Positions 46,362-57,998 of a stretch of 64,000 bases of DNA are shown one piece after another. The notes below the pieces were generated by a model. That model was given only the letters and a program-made list of their open reading frames with translations, did not search any database and was not told the origin of the DNA. Source of the stretch: Patella vulgata (Eukaryota; Mollusca; Gastropoda; Patellidae); assembly GCF_932274485.2 (NCBI RefSeq), contig NC_065885.2, positions 28,843,062 through 28,907,061 of the forward strand. Direction: 5' to 3'. A program made the translations under genes and the position numbers. The first letter of the stretch is position 1, and each line of letters begins with the position of its first letter.

Positions 46362-46424
46362 GTATAGCGCATCATTCTCACACGTCGCTTAATAATACAT
46401 AGGCATGGGATTCTTATACGCTCA

Positions 46425-46600
46425 AGAAATCCGATCTCTATTGTGTTCACAAGCTTGGAAAAATTATGTTAAAAGTGCAGTGTGTATGTAGGGTTCGGGG
46501 TGGGGGTCAAAATATAGACATCAAAATTTGGAAAAGAGATTCGTCAAAAACTGGAGCCTCTATCGTGTACGCAAGTCAATTGCTAACATAACGGGCGTAT
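46425..46600 (-). repeat. Family D words
   Basis: CTCTATTGTGTTCACAAGCTT and GCCTCTATCGTGTACGCAAG are two diverged family D cores in minus orientation. No gene lies between here and 47110. Confidence 0.45.
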
Positions 46601-47110
46601 AAAATTGACCAATACAATTTAATGAAAACAACAGAGACGCCGATTCATGCTTATTTACCTAAGGAGGTCCATAAGAGCATTTGACATTAAGAATGCAATA
46701 CAAACCGGGCTATCATTCTTAAGCCATTATGTAAACATGACAGCTTTTTAAGTGATGATATTGATTTCGTATGTCATTTACCCAGTAAAACTAAACGAAA
46801 TAGTTGTTTTATGGTAAATTTAATGAACAAATCAGGGCGTCAAATGGACCGTACGTATGCGAATTTAACTCTTGCCTGTGAGTGGTATGGAACACCGAAT
46901 TGGAATTTAATTTTACGATATTTAGTGTATTACTATACGAATTACATTCAGTGGTAAATTCCTTGAACTCAAGCTGAAATTATACAAGAGAAAAGCACTG
47001 TACATCCATAAACATTTTAGATGTAACAATAACTCTTGCTGAGAATTGTGATATTGAAACCGATCCGAATAATAAAGATACTGATACCCACCACTATTTA
47101 GATAGCCCCA

Positions 47111-47332
47111 AACTGGGCTAATGAAGACGGACATAGACCATACAGTATGCTGCGAGGGAAATTTTGCCCGGACAGCGGCACTACGGCCTACTCTTATATT
47201 GAATTCCAACTGTCAAGGGATATTTTACGTGCACGCCAATCTGTACACGGTAACTCGGTTTTTCGGCCCATCCGAACGAGTAGACAACTGTCCTTGCCAG
47301 GCCCTCCATCCTGCAGCAATGACAAGGGGCTT
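47111..47332 (-). mobile_element. SINE, truncated at both ends
   Basis: Body words GGGCTAATGAAGACGGACAT, GCCCGGACAGCGGCACTAC and CAACTGTCAAGGGATATTTT match the other SINEs. The 3' tail and tRNA-like head are both missing and no target duplication is seen. The overlapping open frames on both strands are SINE shadows. Confidence 0.85.
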
Positions 47333-47534
47333 GGTACGTTTATTTGACTAATCATAAGGAAAAAACCCAATCTACAAAATTGTTCAACTAGTCGCGGCGG
47401 AATTAAGACATTTATGTAAGTTTTTTTATAAGATTTCAAACCACAAAGTTGTGAATTATCTCTTAGCTATGTTTGTAGGAAAACAATAATTTGGTAATTT
47501 TTTTTCTTCTTTTCTTGGGCAACCTGGCAGGTCA

Positions 47535-47690
47535 GTATTTATTTAGGCTTAGGAACCGCATATACACTAGTAAAATACATGCATAATACATATTATATAA
47601 TAAAACGAACTATACATAAGTACAAATATGTTACCTACCTGTTAAGAGATTCAGAGTGCGTCTGATTTTAGGTTGTATCGTGTCATGCTT
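47535..47690. repeat. Family H, partial copy
   Basis: GGAACCGCATATACACTAGT, ATATGTTACCTACCTGTTAAGAG and GTCTGATTTTAGGTT match the start of the long copy at 41.0 kb. Confidence 0.65.
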
Positions 47691-48955
47691 ATTTATACTG
47701 TTTGCCTATAATGAAAGCCCTGAAATAAAAGAATGCAACCCATAGCTATCATGCTTAATCATTATGTGAATGTGATCGGTAAAACTTAACCAAATAGTTC
47801 ATAACATTTTCGATTCTGAAGGTCAATTTCATGTACAAATCAAAGGCGTTGCCATTGAGACCAACATTGACCCTGCGTACGTGACTTTCACTCTTTGGTT
47901 ATATACTTGGTAGTGGTATTGTATATAGGATTGAAATTAAAATTACAAATCCATGGAAATGTTTCATTGATGATTATTTTGATATTTAGTAATAACAGTG
48001 TAACAGTGGTAAACTCCTTGTATTTGTGCGAAATATATATGTCATCTCGAGACTGATATTTCAGGGTTTTTGCAATTTCTCTTTCCAGCTTGCTACGCTT
48101 ATTCATATTCCTGAAGCAATGGCCCGAGAAATCCCTCTCTGGCCATTGCTGGAATGACTTCTGATACTTTAGCTTTTGAGGGAGTGTGTATATTCTTCGC
48201 GTTCAATCAAATCTCTCCTAAGTACAGCAACATGACAGCCCTTCGTTTAATCTCGGGTCTTTCCTAAAACTTTGGACAGTGATTTAAGGTATTAAAAACA
48301 TCGAAAGTATTGTTTGTCTCCAAGCAGTATTGTATACATTATAGCCGTTTTTATAGCATCGTTCGTCACGCAATTAGTTTTTCTGCAATATTCTGCTATG
48401 CACTGGTTAATTGGGCGTAATAAATTTCGTGAGTGATGACGTAACGTTATGTAAACCTATCTGGAGCTCTGTTTAAACCCAAAATATTTTGATATGCAGT
48501 TAGGTATTGGTTGTTAATCGGACTATTGACCAGTCATAATTCGGAACAGGAATTTGCTTTCATAGCAGCAGTATTTGAGTGGGATTAGGTCTAATAAACG
48601 AAACACTGCGAAGAGTATGATCTCCTTTGGCTAATTATAAGGACCCCCCCCCCACCATTCCCCAAAACGTCTAAAGTTGGCGAAATCAAGGCTTTTATAA
48701 AACCCGTTTAAAATATATGAAATGAACGAAAATAATATCGACTGTTCTATATACAGAAAAAAAACTAAAAAAGAAAATTCGATAAATGCCGAAAAACTCC
48801 GAGAAATACCCCCTCCCCCCCCCGAAAAAAAACCCCCAACCGAAAAATCTTTTTTTTTACTAGTTACCCAAAAAAAACATAACATACGGAAAAATCACTA
48901 AATACCGAAAAACAATACTTATTACCGAAAACCCCTAGGCCATACATACAAATTG
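47691..48955. other. Intergenic with low-complexity stretches
   Basis: A hairpin (GCAATGGCC at 48116, GGCCATTGC at 48141) and a C/A-rich low-complexity stretch at 48640-48920 with many ACCGAAAAA words are present. No gene recognised. Confidence 0.45.
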
Positions 48956-48959
48956 TTAG

Positions 48960-49290
48960 TTGGGTCATGGGTCAGTCCAGGTAGGCAATGGGTCATGCTA
49001 GGCCACACATAAATATAGTAGGACACTCTGTGGCTCATTCCACCAATGATGGTCTGTGGCCCAGTCACCACTGAAGGTTTGTGTGTCCCAGTTCACCACA
49101 GATGGTATGTGTGTTCCAATCTACCACTGATGGTCTGTGTGGGCAAGTCCACCACTAAATGTCTATTATATCATAGTCCTCCATTGACGGTATGTTTGTC
49201 CCAGTCCCCGGCAGATGATATGTGTGTACCAGTCCAAATCTGATAGTTCAACGCCCATGGTCTGTGCGTCTCAGCCCACCAATGATTGTC
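48960..49290 (+). repeat. Minisatellite, about 34-bp unit
   Basis: CCACTGATGGTCTGTGTG, CCCAGTTCACCACAGATGGT and similar words repeat eight to ten times with 30-40 bp spacing. The frame at 49046-49243 simply translates the repeat. Confidence 0.75.
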
Positions 49291-49499
49291 GATTGGTTCA
49301 TCGCTTCCAGGAAAAAGTAGAAAATAAATAATTTGAGGTATAAGCTGATTGCATAATCCAGTGTACTAAAGCCAAGGCTGATTTAAAAAATTGATCAATT
49401 CGCCTGAAGAATCTATAAAATTTAAATCAAGTTGAGTAGGCTAACTTTTAAAGTCCATATCTCCACAACTGAGCCCCCTATCAACGCAGAAACGGCCAT

Positions 49500-49525
49500 A
49501 TAAGATAAGATAAGATAAGATTTTA
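49500..49525. repeat. Short (ATAAG)n microsatellite
   Basis: Four to five perfect ATAAG units precede TTTTATTGC. Confidence 0.85.
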
Positions 49526-49589
49526 TTGCATCGAAACATCCATATGACCTTGTTGACTGATCTATAAAGTGTTAACACTATTTGGAAAA

Positions 49590-50725
49590 AATATTCCAAT
49601 TTCCAAGCGGACTCATTCAGAATTGCAGTCTGTATACGATAAAAACAAAAATGGGTTGGGACATGCACCAAAATCAATAGTTGCCGTCCTTAGGCTATAA
49701 GGAATATATATGCCAAGTTCCAATACGACCTATTAAGAATTGAAAATGAAATGAAATGAAATGGGGTTTAACGTCCTACTGTACTGCTCCTATGCTGGGC
49801 TAATGAAGACGGGCATAAGCCATACAGTGTGCTATGAGGGAAATTTTGCCCGGGCAGCGGCACTATCGCCTACTCTTATATCGAATTCCAACTGCCAAGG
49901 GATCTTTTACGTGCATTCCAATGTATACACGGGACCTCGGTTTTTCGTCTCATTCGAAGGAATAGACAGCTGTCCTTGTCAGGCCCTCCGTCCTGCATCA
50001 CTGACAAGGGGGAACCACGCCGGAAAATCTGGATGAACTTTCTCGGCCAACGCAGGGATCGAACAACCGACCTCCAGGCTAGCGAGCCAGCGTCATACCC
50101 ACTTAGCCACGTGATCCCCCTATTAAGAATTGTGGCCTGTAGGCAACACCCAGACACACAAAGAAAATATGGGTGTGGCTCTGTCCCTTTGATTCGGGAA
50201 TTGACCAAAAATCATCCTTAGGGTATACAGAATAGGTATGCAAAGTTTCAAAAGGGTCTGTTGAGAATTGCGGATTGTAGACGACAAACAAACAAATACA
50301 AGAAATGGGGTCGGGAGTGCACCAAAAATAATAGAGGTCATCCTTAGGACATAAGGGATAAGTATGAAAAGTTTTCAAGACAATCGATTACGAATTGCGG
50401 GCATTAATCGACACATAGACACACAAAAAAATGGGCGTGACTCTGCCCCTGACTAGTGGGCATGAACCACAAACGATAGGGCTGTTCCGTCGGGTAAACG
50501 TATGCAAAGTTTGAAGATGATAGGTTGAGAAATGCGACCTGTAGACGACAAATACAAGAAATGGGCGTGGCTCTACCCCTTGGCGTCGGGCATGTACCAA
50601 CAACAATAGGGGTCATCCTTATGTATAAGGAATAAGTATGTAAAATTTCAAGGCTATCAGTTAAGAATTGTTGTCTGTAGGCAAACCACATACACACATA
50701 CACGGGCAACGGCAATATACGTCCA
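49590..50725 (+). mobile_element. Family B element, interrupted by a SINE
   Basis: Monomers of roughly 110-150 bp carry CATGCACCAAAATCAATAG, GTCATCCTTAGG, AAGAATTGTGGCCTGTAGGC and ATGGGCGTGGCTCTGCCCC. The copy ends in GGCAATATACGTCCACATT at about 50715, the left arm of the family hairpin. Without the SINE the unit reads continuously across TATTAAGAATTG. The - open frames are repeat translations. Confidence 0.8.
49743..50120 (-). mobile_element. Full-length tRNA-derived SINE with target duplication
   Basis: On - the head carries GTGGCTAAGTGGGT (A box) and GGTTGTTCGATCCC (B box, about 50055-50068), followed by the common body and the tail built from ATTTC. TATTAAGAATTG flanks it at 49731-49742 and 50121-50132. 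It is inserted in a family B monomer and is thus younger. Length is about 378 bp. Confidence 0.93.
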
Positions 50726-51099
50726 CATTAAGGCGAGACACTTTCTAATTTAAAGAAAGTCTCGGTTTTATTTCAAGGTGCATTCTTGAACTTGTTATCT
50801 ATAACTGTAATAAATGAAATAAATTGTCGACTTTCACATATTATACAAGGACTAAAATAGACAAATCCTTCCGCGGTTGACTTAATAACAATCACTGCTG
50901 ACCTGCTAATTTGCCGAGGAAATCGACTTCAAGCTTTCAAAGGTTTCTGGAGGAGTCCCCCTCCCCATACCCCTTCCACGCTCCGCGGTCTGTGACACCG
51001 GAACATGCCCCCTCCCTCACCCCACACCCGATCATTTTTCTGCACATACCCTGTATTGTTTTCCAGAAACATAGATAAGAGGGAGTTAGTAGAAGATAA
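50726..51099. other. Spacer between inverted family B copies, nothing recognised
   Basis: Contains a small hairpin (GAGACACTTTC and GAAAGTCTC near 50724-50755) and C-rich text near 50955-51030. No gene. Confidence 0.4.
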
Positions 51100-52045
51100 T
51101 TTACAGCTTTGAAGAGTAAGATTTTACATAATTTACGTTATGGACGGCAACTATTGATTTTGGTGCATGTCCCAACCCATTTTTGTGTTTATCGTATACA
51201 GACTGCAATTCTGAATGGGTCAGCTTGGAAATTGGAATATTTTTTCCATATAGTCTAAGGGCGCAAACTATTGGTTTTTGGTGCATGTCCCGATCCCCAG
51301 GGACAGAGCCACGCCTAATTCATGCGTTAAGCGCCTGAAGGCCACATTTCTGAATGGTTTATCTTGGTACTTAGTATACTTATTACTTATACATAAAAAC
51401 GGCAACTATTGATATTGGCGCATGATCCCCCCCCCCCAACCTTTGACAGTGCCACACTCACATTTTATTTAATCCTTTGTCTGTAAATAATATATAGGCT
51501 GCAATTATTAACAGACTTGAATCCATTTCGGAATGATCTATCATAGCCTTGTATCTATTTATATTGGTCCATGTACAACCCCCAGGGGCACGTCCAATTT
51601 TTGTGTTTTTTTTGTCTACAGGTTGGAATCCTGAATGGATCATCTTGGAACTAGGCATATTTATTCCTGTAAGGATAGCAACTATTTATTTTGGTACATG
51701 TATTGACCCCCGGGTGTGTGGTACCACACCCACTTTTTTGTTAATTTTTTGTCTGTAAATACACTACAGGTTGCTATTATTAACAGATTTTGTTCAAATT
51801 CAGCATACCAATCATTTCAATAACAGGGTGGTACCTATTTATATCGTTACAAATCCATCCCCAGGGGCAGAATCACGCCCAATTTTTGTATTTATCATCT
51901 ACAGACTGCAATTCTGAATGGATCATCTTGGAACTTTGCATATTTATTCCTTATACCGTAAACACAGCAATTATTTTATTTTGGTGCATCCCCGACCCCC
52001 TTAGACGGTGACCCACTCACTTTTTTGTTAATATTTTAGTCTCTA
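51100..52045 (-). mobile_element. Family B element, inverted copy
   Basis: Complements of the family B words repeat (TTGGTGCATGTCCC, CAGACTGCAATTCTGAATGG, TCATCTTGGAACT) about seven times. It faces the copy at 49.6-50.7 kb, so the two form a large imperfect inverted repeat. Confidence 0.75.
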
Positions 52046-52244
52046 AATTTTGCAAAGTAAACCCAAGCCTAGCCTTCTTTGCATCTTGTCATATTACAGT
52101 CATTGCAGCTAGTTATTTGTTTTCCATATAAATTTGTGTTTTATATCATATGTTCAGTTACTAAATGCCGTATAAGAATTTCATTTTGATAGAACCATAT
52201 CAATGAAAGCAGGAATATTGACGTATATTGCAGCGTTAGCGATG

Positions 52245-52820
52245 CCCTAGTCAGGCTTGGGAACCTCATAAAATACATAATACATACATATGATATTCAT
52301 AATAAAACTAACTATATGTTACCTACCTGTTAAGAAGACCAGGTACGTCTGATTTTTAGTTATATAGAATATATGTGCCGATGACTAAACCTATTTAAAT
52401 CGACAGTACTATATTTAAAGCGACAATACGATGTAAACAATATTTAGAATAATGTAAACTTTGTATCTGTGTTATATAAACAGGGCCGTATCAAGACATT
52501 TAGAGATTAACTTATGCCTGCCTATTTTAACTGGAAAGTGATACAAAAGGGCATTATATTATTATAAAAAACACGTATATATCACATCACTGACAAAACT
52601 GTCGCTTTATAAGATACGGTAAAACTAAGATAAAAATAGATACACAATTATTATTAAGTAATATAAAAACAACATGTATTCGGAAATAAGGTCATTTAAA
52701 AAAAAGTGATAAAATGCTTGGGTTTTATAAAACATGATTTAGAAAGATATACAGCAATAAAAGGCGGAGCTTATTCCATAAAATGGGGCCTTCGCCGCAT
52801 GAATACGGTAATAATCAGTC
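52245..52820. repeat. Family H dispersed repeat, long copy
   Basis: Matches 40985-41575 in order and orientation, including ATATGTTACCTACCTGTTAAG, CCTATTTAAATCGACAGTAC and AAATAGATACACAAT. Confidence 0.75.
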
Positions 52821-52959
52821 TGAGAAAGATCCCAGTTGTCTAGTAGAGCGGCAAAGTTGAAAAATATCACAAAAATATGTGAATTTTGAATCTTAAACAT
52901 TACGATTCAATAATTTAGTACCAATCCTAAAAATAACAGGCGTTAAGTGAGGATGAATA

Positions 52960-53330
52960 CTGTGTGTTTAGTATTTTTATCATTGAATACAACCATTGAA
53001 TACAGCTATTGAATAACCTATGGTTGCATTCAATGGCTTGAACACGTACTACTTTTGTCCAAAATAATGTCACTTTCAGGCACCCACAACTGTAAAAATA
53101 GAAAGAAAAAAGGGAGGAACCTATATTTCTAGGGCGGAACCTATGATGAATTTTAACGTTATTTGTGATAATTTATTTTTTGATAATCTGGATAGACAGT
53201 GTATTTTGAATGACCATTGAATTATCGCTCGGGTTATTCAATGGTTCACCGGAGTGTATCCCTACCGCATTCCAATCGCGGAGTGAAAATACTAGAAGTA
53301 CGCGTGATTTCCATTCGGTGTTATCCCATT
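52960..53330. other. Possible MITE with TTGAATAACC motifs
   Basis: ATTGAATACA, ATTGAATAACC and CATTCAATGG words at 52985-53035 face GAATGACCATTGAATTA and GGGTTATTCAATGG at 53200-53245. They could be imperfect inverted ends of a 260-bp element. The boundaries are not clean. Confidence 0.3.
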
Positions 53331-53334
53331 TGTT

Positions 53335-53490
53335 TAAACATACATACATTATGCAAGAGTTAAATCTGTCCATTGTAAGTTTTTATTTAGGCTTCAGATG
53401 TTATAGAAATTATTAATTAGACCTTTATTTACATAAGACCTGTAGACCTTCGGATGGCTTGGATACTGCTTGGATTTAAACAGTCGTCCA
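53335..53490 (-). mobile_element. MITE F4, truncated
   Basis: Starts ACATTATGCAAGAGTTAAAT and shares TTTAGGCTTCAGATGTTATAG and GGATGGCTTGGATACTG(C)TTGG with F2, then stops. Confidence 0.7.
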
Positions 53491-53838
53491 CTGACCACAA
53501 TACTGGAGATAACCCAAAGCCGCATATATAAATAAAGTTGCGACAACTGTGAAGCCAGAAATTTCATATGACGTAATGAAAAAATGACAGCAAGTGTACA
53601 AAGACGCCATCTTGGGTCCCAAGTACCTACTCACTATCTATTTATATGCCCTATTATATTGTTGCGTCGAAGTTGGCTGTCTCGACACACAGGGATGTGG
53701 ATAGATTCACATAGGAGATAAAACATACATTTTTTAATCGAAAAGTATAGCTGAACATACTATTATTATTATTATTATACAACAAAAGGCGCACATTCTT
53801 GTTATATATTCATAAGAAAATAAAATAAAAGATACACA
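53491..53838. other. Intergenic, nothing recognised
   Basis: A (TTA)n-like run lies at 53761-53778. No gene. Confidence 0.4.
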
Positions 53839-54208
53839 GGGGGTCACGGTGGCTAAGTGTGTAAGACGTTGGCTCGCTAACTTGGAGGTCGGGTGTTCGA
53901 TCCCTGAATTGGCCGAAAAAGTTGATCCTGATTTTCCGGCGTGGTTCCCCTTATCAGTGATACAGGACGGGGGCATGACAACGACAGCTGTCTAGTCATT
54001 CGGATGAGACGAAAAACCGAGGTCCCGTGTACACATCGGCGTACAAGAAAAAGATCCCTTGACAGTTGGAATTCGATATAAGAATAGACCGTAGTGCCGC
54101 TGTCCGGGCAAAATTTCCCTCATAGCACATTGTATGACGTATGCCCGTCTTCATTAGGCCAGTCTGGAACAAAACAGTAGGACGTTAAACCCCATTTCAT
54201 TTCATTTC
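53839..54208 (+). mobile_element. Full-length tRNA-derived SINE
   Basis: The head GGGGGTCACGGTGGCTAAG holds the A box and GGTGTTCGATCC (about 53892-53903) the B box. The body and the ATTTC tail match the copy at 49.7 kb. No clear target duplication was seen; the right end abuts the family K leader. Confidence 0.88.
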
Positions 54209-54218
54209 GGGTGGTTAA

Positions 54219-54550
54219 CAGTGTGTACCTAGAATTTTCTACACCAAGTCTAACGAGAAGCTATATCATTTCGGGATAAACATCGTAAAATTCATATCGA
54301 CCTCCTATTTACAAAACTATGGGTTATCCCAACTACATTGTAAACATGGTTTAGAAACTAAATCTGAACTACAGGTTACATCATGTTTTAGAGATGAAAG
54401 GGTGGATCATGGTCTACAGACTCTTATCTGTACTACCGGGTACATCGAACTACAGGGTACATCATAGTTTAAAGGCTATCCGAACTACATGATACATGAT
54501 TGCTTAGAGGGGCTGGTTTAGAGACTCTAACCGAATTACATCATGGTTTA
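54219..54550 (+). repeat. Family K array, second copy
   Basis: Same leader (GGTTAACAGTGTGT, ATTTCGGGATAAAC, ACTACATTGTAAACATGG) and array words (GAACTACAGGGTACATC, CATGGTTTAGA) as at 13060-13500. The frame at 54500-54832 starts within it and is not recognised. Confidence 0.7.
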
Positions 54551-55040
54551 GATATCCTCGACCCCCGGTCTGTCTCTTGCAGCATCAAGGCCGATACCAC
54601 GGGTTCATTTCTGTCTGTTATTCATTTCACAACAGGCTCTTGTGATTGCCACAGTAGTACAGTTTTTCGCAAGCAAGAGACACTAGGAGACCGAGGGTCC
54701 GTAAACTTGGCCTTGCGAGGGGTTCCCACTCTATTGGGGGTCCTGTGGGGTTCTCTCCTTGCCTTTATAAAACTGATCGAAAAAATGTTTTCTGTAATGT
54801 GTCCTGATGTTTTAGCTTACGCACAAATTTGATGTGTAACAATTATATCTGAAATTAAGTTTTGAACCCAATATTGAATTCAGTAACCCTAAAACCCTAT
54901 TAGAAGCATTATCCACAAGGACATGCATCGCCATTTTGGTTTCTATTTTGATAGTCGTTTTGATATTTACACCATCTAGACCATTTATAATTAGGTTTCT
55001 TTTTAAATAGACCCTCGTAACCACCAAACTCATAATATTA
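54551..55040. other. Intergenic, nothing recognised
   Basis: No recognisable gene; GC-richer part at 54560-54760 has an open + frame without known domains. Confidence 0.35.
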
Positions 55041-55140
55041 CGACACAAAGTAGATCGTAGTGCCACTGTCGATCTAAAAAAGGTGCCTTGATAATCCTTG
55101 TCGGAGCAGAGCAGTGGGACATTAAACCCTATTTCAATTA
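55041..55140 (+). mobile_element. SINE relic (3' part)
   Basis: GTAGATCGTAGTGCCACTGTC and AGTGGGACATTAAACCCTATTTCA match the SINE 3' body with clear divergence and an internal rearrangement. Confidence 0.6.
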
Positions 55141-55268
55141 ATACTTTTAGAAAACCTAATATCACAATTGTGATGTTGCTCTATGTTTCAAATGATGCAA
55201 AGTTATCCAAGTCAGATGTAAACACAATGTTTCTATGCTCCAGTCCCATCCAACGGCCTAATACAAAA

Positions 55269-57780
55269 CCAGCGGCTGCCAGGCAAGATACGCACACATT
55301 TTTCAAGAGATGGATAGAGAACACGCTAAAAACAAACGGTATTTTTTGTACAATCAGGGGCAATAATCCAGAAACTTATGGTCTGAAATCTTTGGGATAT
55401 AAAGATATGTTTTAAGTTTCATCAGAATCGGATAACAATTGTGACCTCTAGAGGGACCACAACCTTCGTATTGCATACTTTTACACAATTTGCGTACAAA
55501 GAGCGGCCATTTTGTTGGGCAGTTTCATTTCGATTTTCCCGAAATTCGATTTCAACCTTCATTATGGTGGAATGATGAAAAATTTAAACGATTTTTAAAA
55601 TCGGCGAAAAAAGATTGTGACCTCTAGAGAACCCGCAAGCTAAAAATGCCACTTTTCGAACAATAAGGGTCATAATCCAGGAAGTTAAGTTAGGGTATCC
55701 GCGATTATTAACACGTTCGCTGCCGACCCCAGTTTGTAGTGCGCGCCACATCTGCCGACCATTTCCGGTATTACGACTCGTAGTGCGGCACTGGCTAATG
55801 GCCATTTTTACCGTATGCCGACAAACGACTCGTAGTGTAGCACTGGCCAATGCCGATTTCCAAGAGATGCCGAGATACGACTCGTAGCACGGCACTGACA
55901 TTGAATAGCTATATTATCGGTACTATTGCAATAGCAGGACCAAAGTGAGTTAGCTATGTTAATTCCTTCAATAAGAAATGGTGTCGGGGGGTATCGAACC
56001 AGTAAGCATACATTGCCTCGTGTACAACACACACCAATACTTATAGATGACTGGAGCGATAGTTTAGAAGGGATTTCAGAAGATTTCACCGTGCTGGATT
56101 AACCATATGGCAAATAAGGCACGTGCCTTATAGGGCCAGCCAAAAATCCAGGCCACAAAATACTAAAGTTAAACTTTTTTGATAATTATCAGGTGGTGAC
56201 AAAAATGCTTGCCTTTATTTTTATTATGTAAATAAATTGCACCCTTCTTCATCTACGCGTTGTCCTTAAAAGCTTTGCATACTCTGACAAAGGGTTGATA
56301 TATGATGTTTCGTCCCTTTATACACGTGAGGTTTGTTTACATTTGTTGTGGGAAAGAATCTCGTAAGTAGGCCCTAATTTAATATTTGTTTGTAATAAAT
56401 TTTTTGTTGCTAAATTTAACTTAATTCCTTTTGTCAATGAACCCAACATGTCTGTATTTTCAGGCCACCTATCAAAATGTGCCTTAGGGCCAGCAGAGTC
56501 ACAATCCGGCACTGGATTTCACATTTGTTTTATTACACGAGGGAGTTGTAGAAAGCCTCAAATCGGGTCACAATCTTTAAAATCACCGCATTGGTGTAGC
56601 ATGCCCTCCCAGTAGTTGCAGGAGAGGTTTTTTATTAGGTGCGGAAAACGATTCGCGCTGTTATTGACCTTACCGCATATTCATCCATTTGGCATCACTA
56701 ATGGAAGCGAGGCCTATATAGATAATTAAAAATAGGCCCAGTATTGCCTTCAATTATGAACACGCTCAAAAAGTCCCATACGCCCCCACCCCCCGTCTCT
56801 AATTTTGTTTTACAAATAATTCCGGAATCAATAAAATGGTTTCAGTAGGATATAAATTGTGACTACTGGACAATTGTTATGATTGTACTGGCATCAGTTT
56901 ATTTGTATAGACAAAAATCAAGTTGGTCAAACAAATAAAAATTGAGTTATTCTAATAGGTATTTGTATTGCAATGTCACACTCAGTCTGTCGTCTGTAAT
57001 TGGCCAAGTTAGCCCTACATCATAACCTGAGAACCCCAGCAAACGTTCTTTTTCAGTGCCGCATCATATAATACGGTTCATCACCATTGCCAAGGATTTA
57101 TATTAATATACCAAGTCAATAATGCTTACTACGAGTATACTCGTAGCGGCACAGGCGCGGTAACCATGACTACGAGTGTACTCGTAGTCGGCAGTCAAGA
57201 TCTTAGTGTGTAATGGTGATATATTCACACATTAATCAGATAAAAATTGTGACCTCTACAGGAACTTGATTTTTCGTACAATCAGGGGCCATAATTCAGG
57301 AAGTTACTATCCGATATGCGCGAATATCTAAAGGAACCGAGATCTTTGGGTTATAAACTTACATTTTAAGTTTCATCAAAATCGGATAAAAATTGTGACC
57401 TCCATTGGATCATAATTCAGGAAGTTACAGTCCGATATGCGCGAATATCGAAAGGAACCGAGATTTTTTGGTTATAAACTTACATTTCAAGTTTCATCAA
57501 AATAGGATTAAAATTGTGACCTCTATAGGGTCCACAAGCTAAAAACGTGATTTTTCGTACAATCCGGGGTCATAATCCATGAAGTTTCAATCCAATACAT
57601 GCCAATATCGATAGTAGCCGAGATCTTTTGGAGATATACCTATATTTTAAGTTTTGTCAAAATCGGATAAGAATTGTGACCTGTAGAGAGTCCACAAACA
57701 AATGGTGGACGGACGGACGTCTGGACGTCCAGACGGACAGGGGCGACGACAATATACGTCCACATGAAAATGTGGGCGCA
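55269..57780 (+). mobile_element. Pearl-like element A3, interrupted
   Basis: Left end CCAGCGGCTGCCAGGCAAGA and GAGATGGATAGAGAACACGC at 55269-55325, then monomers to about 55710; the remaining monomers run from about 57205 to the hairpin end GTCCACATGAAAATGTGGGC at 57780. The two halves rejoin within one monomer at the insertion site. Confidence 0.8.
55712..57202. mobile_element. piggyBac-like non-autonomous element inside A3
   Basis: Left end CACGTTCGCTGCCGACC follows TTAA (55708-55711). The right end in complement, GATCTTGACTGCCGACTACG, borders TTAG (57203-57206). Inside the left end ACGACTCGTAGTG(C/T) words repeat three times (55755-55890), and GACTACGAGT/ACTCGTAGTC palindromes lie inside the right end (57128-57190). 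The 1.5-kb interior has no transposase. TTAA use and these ends fit piggyBac-type elements. Confidence 0.65.
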
Positions 57781-57998
57781 TAACAAGGTAAACCAGATTA
57801 TGCAATAATCTGGAGTGAAATTCAAGATGAGCCATATTGATTTAAGTCAAACTGTTTAGTTATTACAATGAAATACATATTATGTAAATATACCGATAGT
57901 TATACAATGTAACATAGCCAAATGAATATTTCAGCGATATTCATTTACAAAATTATCTCCAGCTATAAATAGAAAAGACAAAAAACACATCTAAAAGA
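57781..57998. other. Spacer, nothing recognised
   Basis: Short AT-rich spacer between A3 and MITE F5. Confidence 0.4.

Noticed and set aside
49876-50715. Set of overlapping - frames of 70-110 codons with similar text (YSLYPKDD type)
   Set aside because: They are translations of family B monomers, and the same text appears wherever the repeat does.
53839-53910. tRNA-like A and B boxes as a functional tRNA gene
   Set aside because: The boxes head a SINE body with a repeated tail, the same arrangement recurs at 49.7 kb, and the acceptor stem does not fold as a tRNA.
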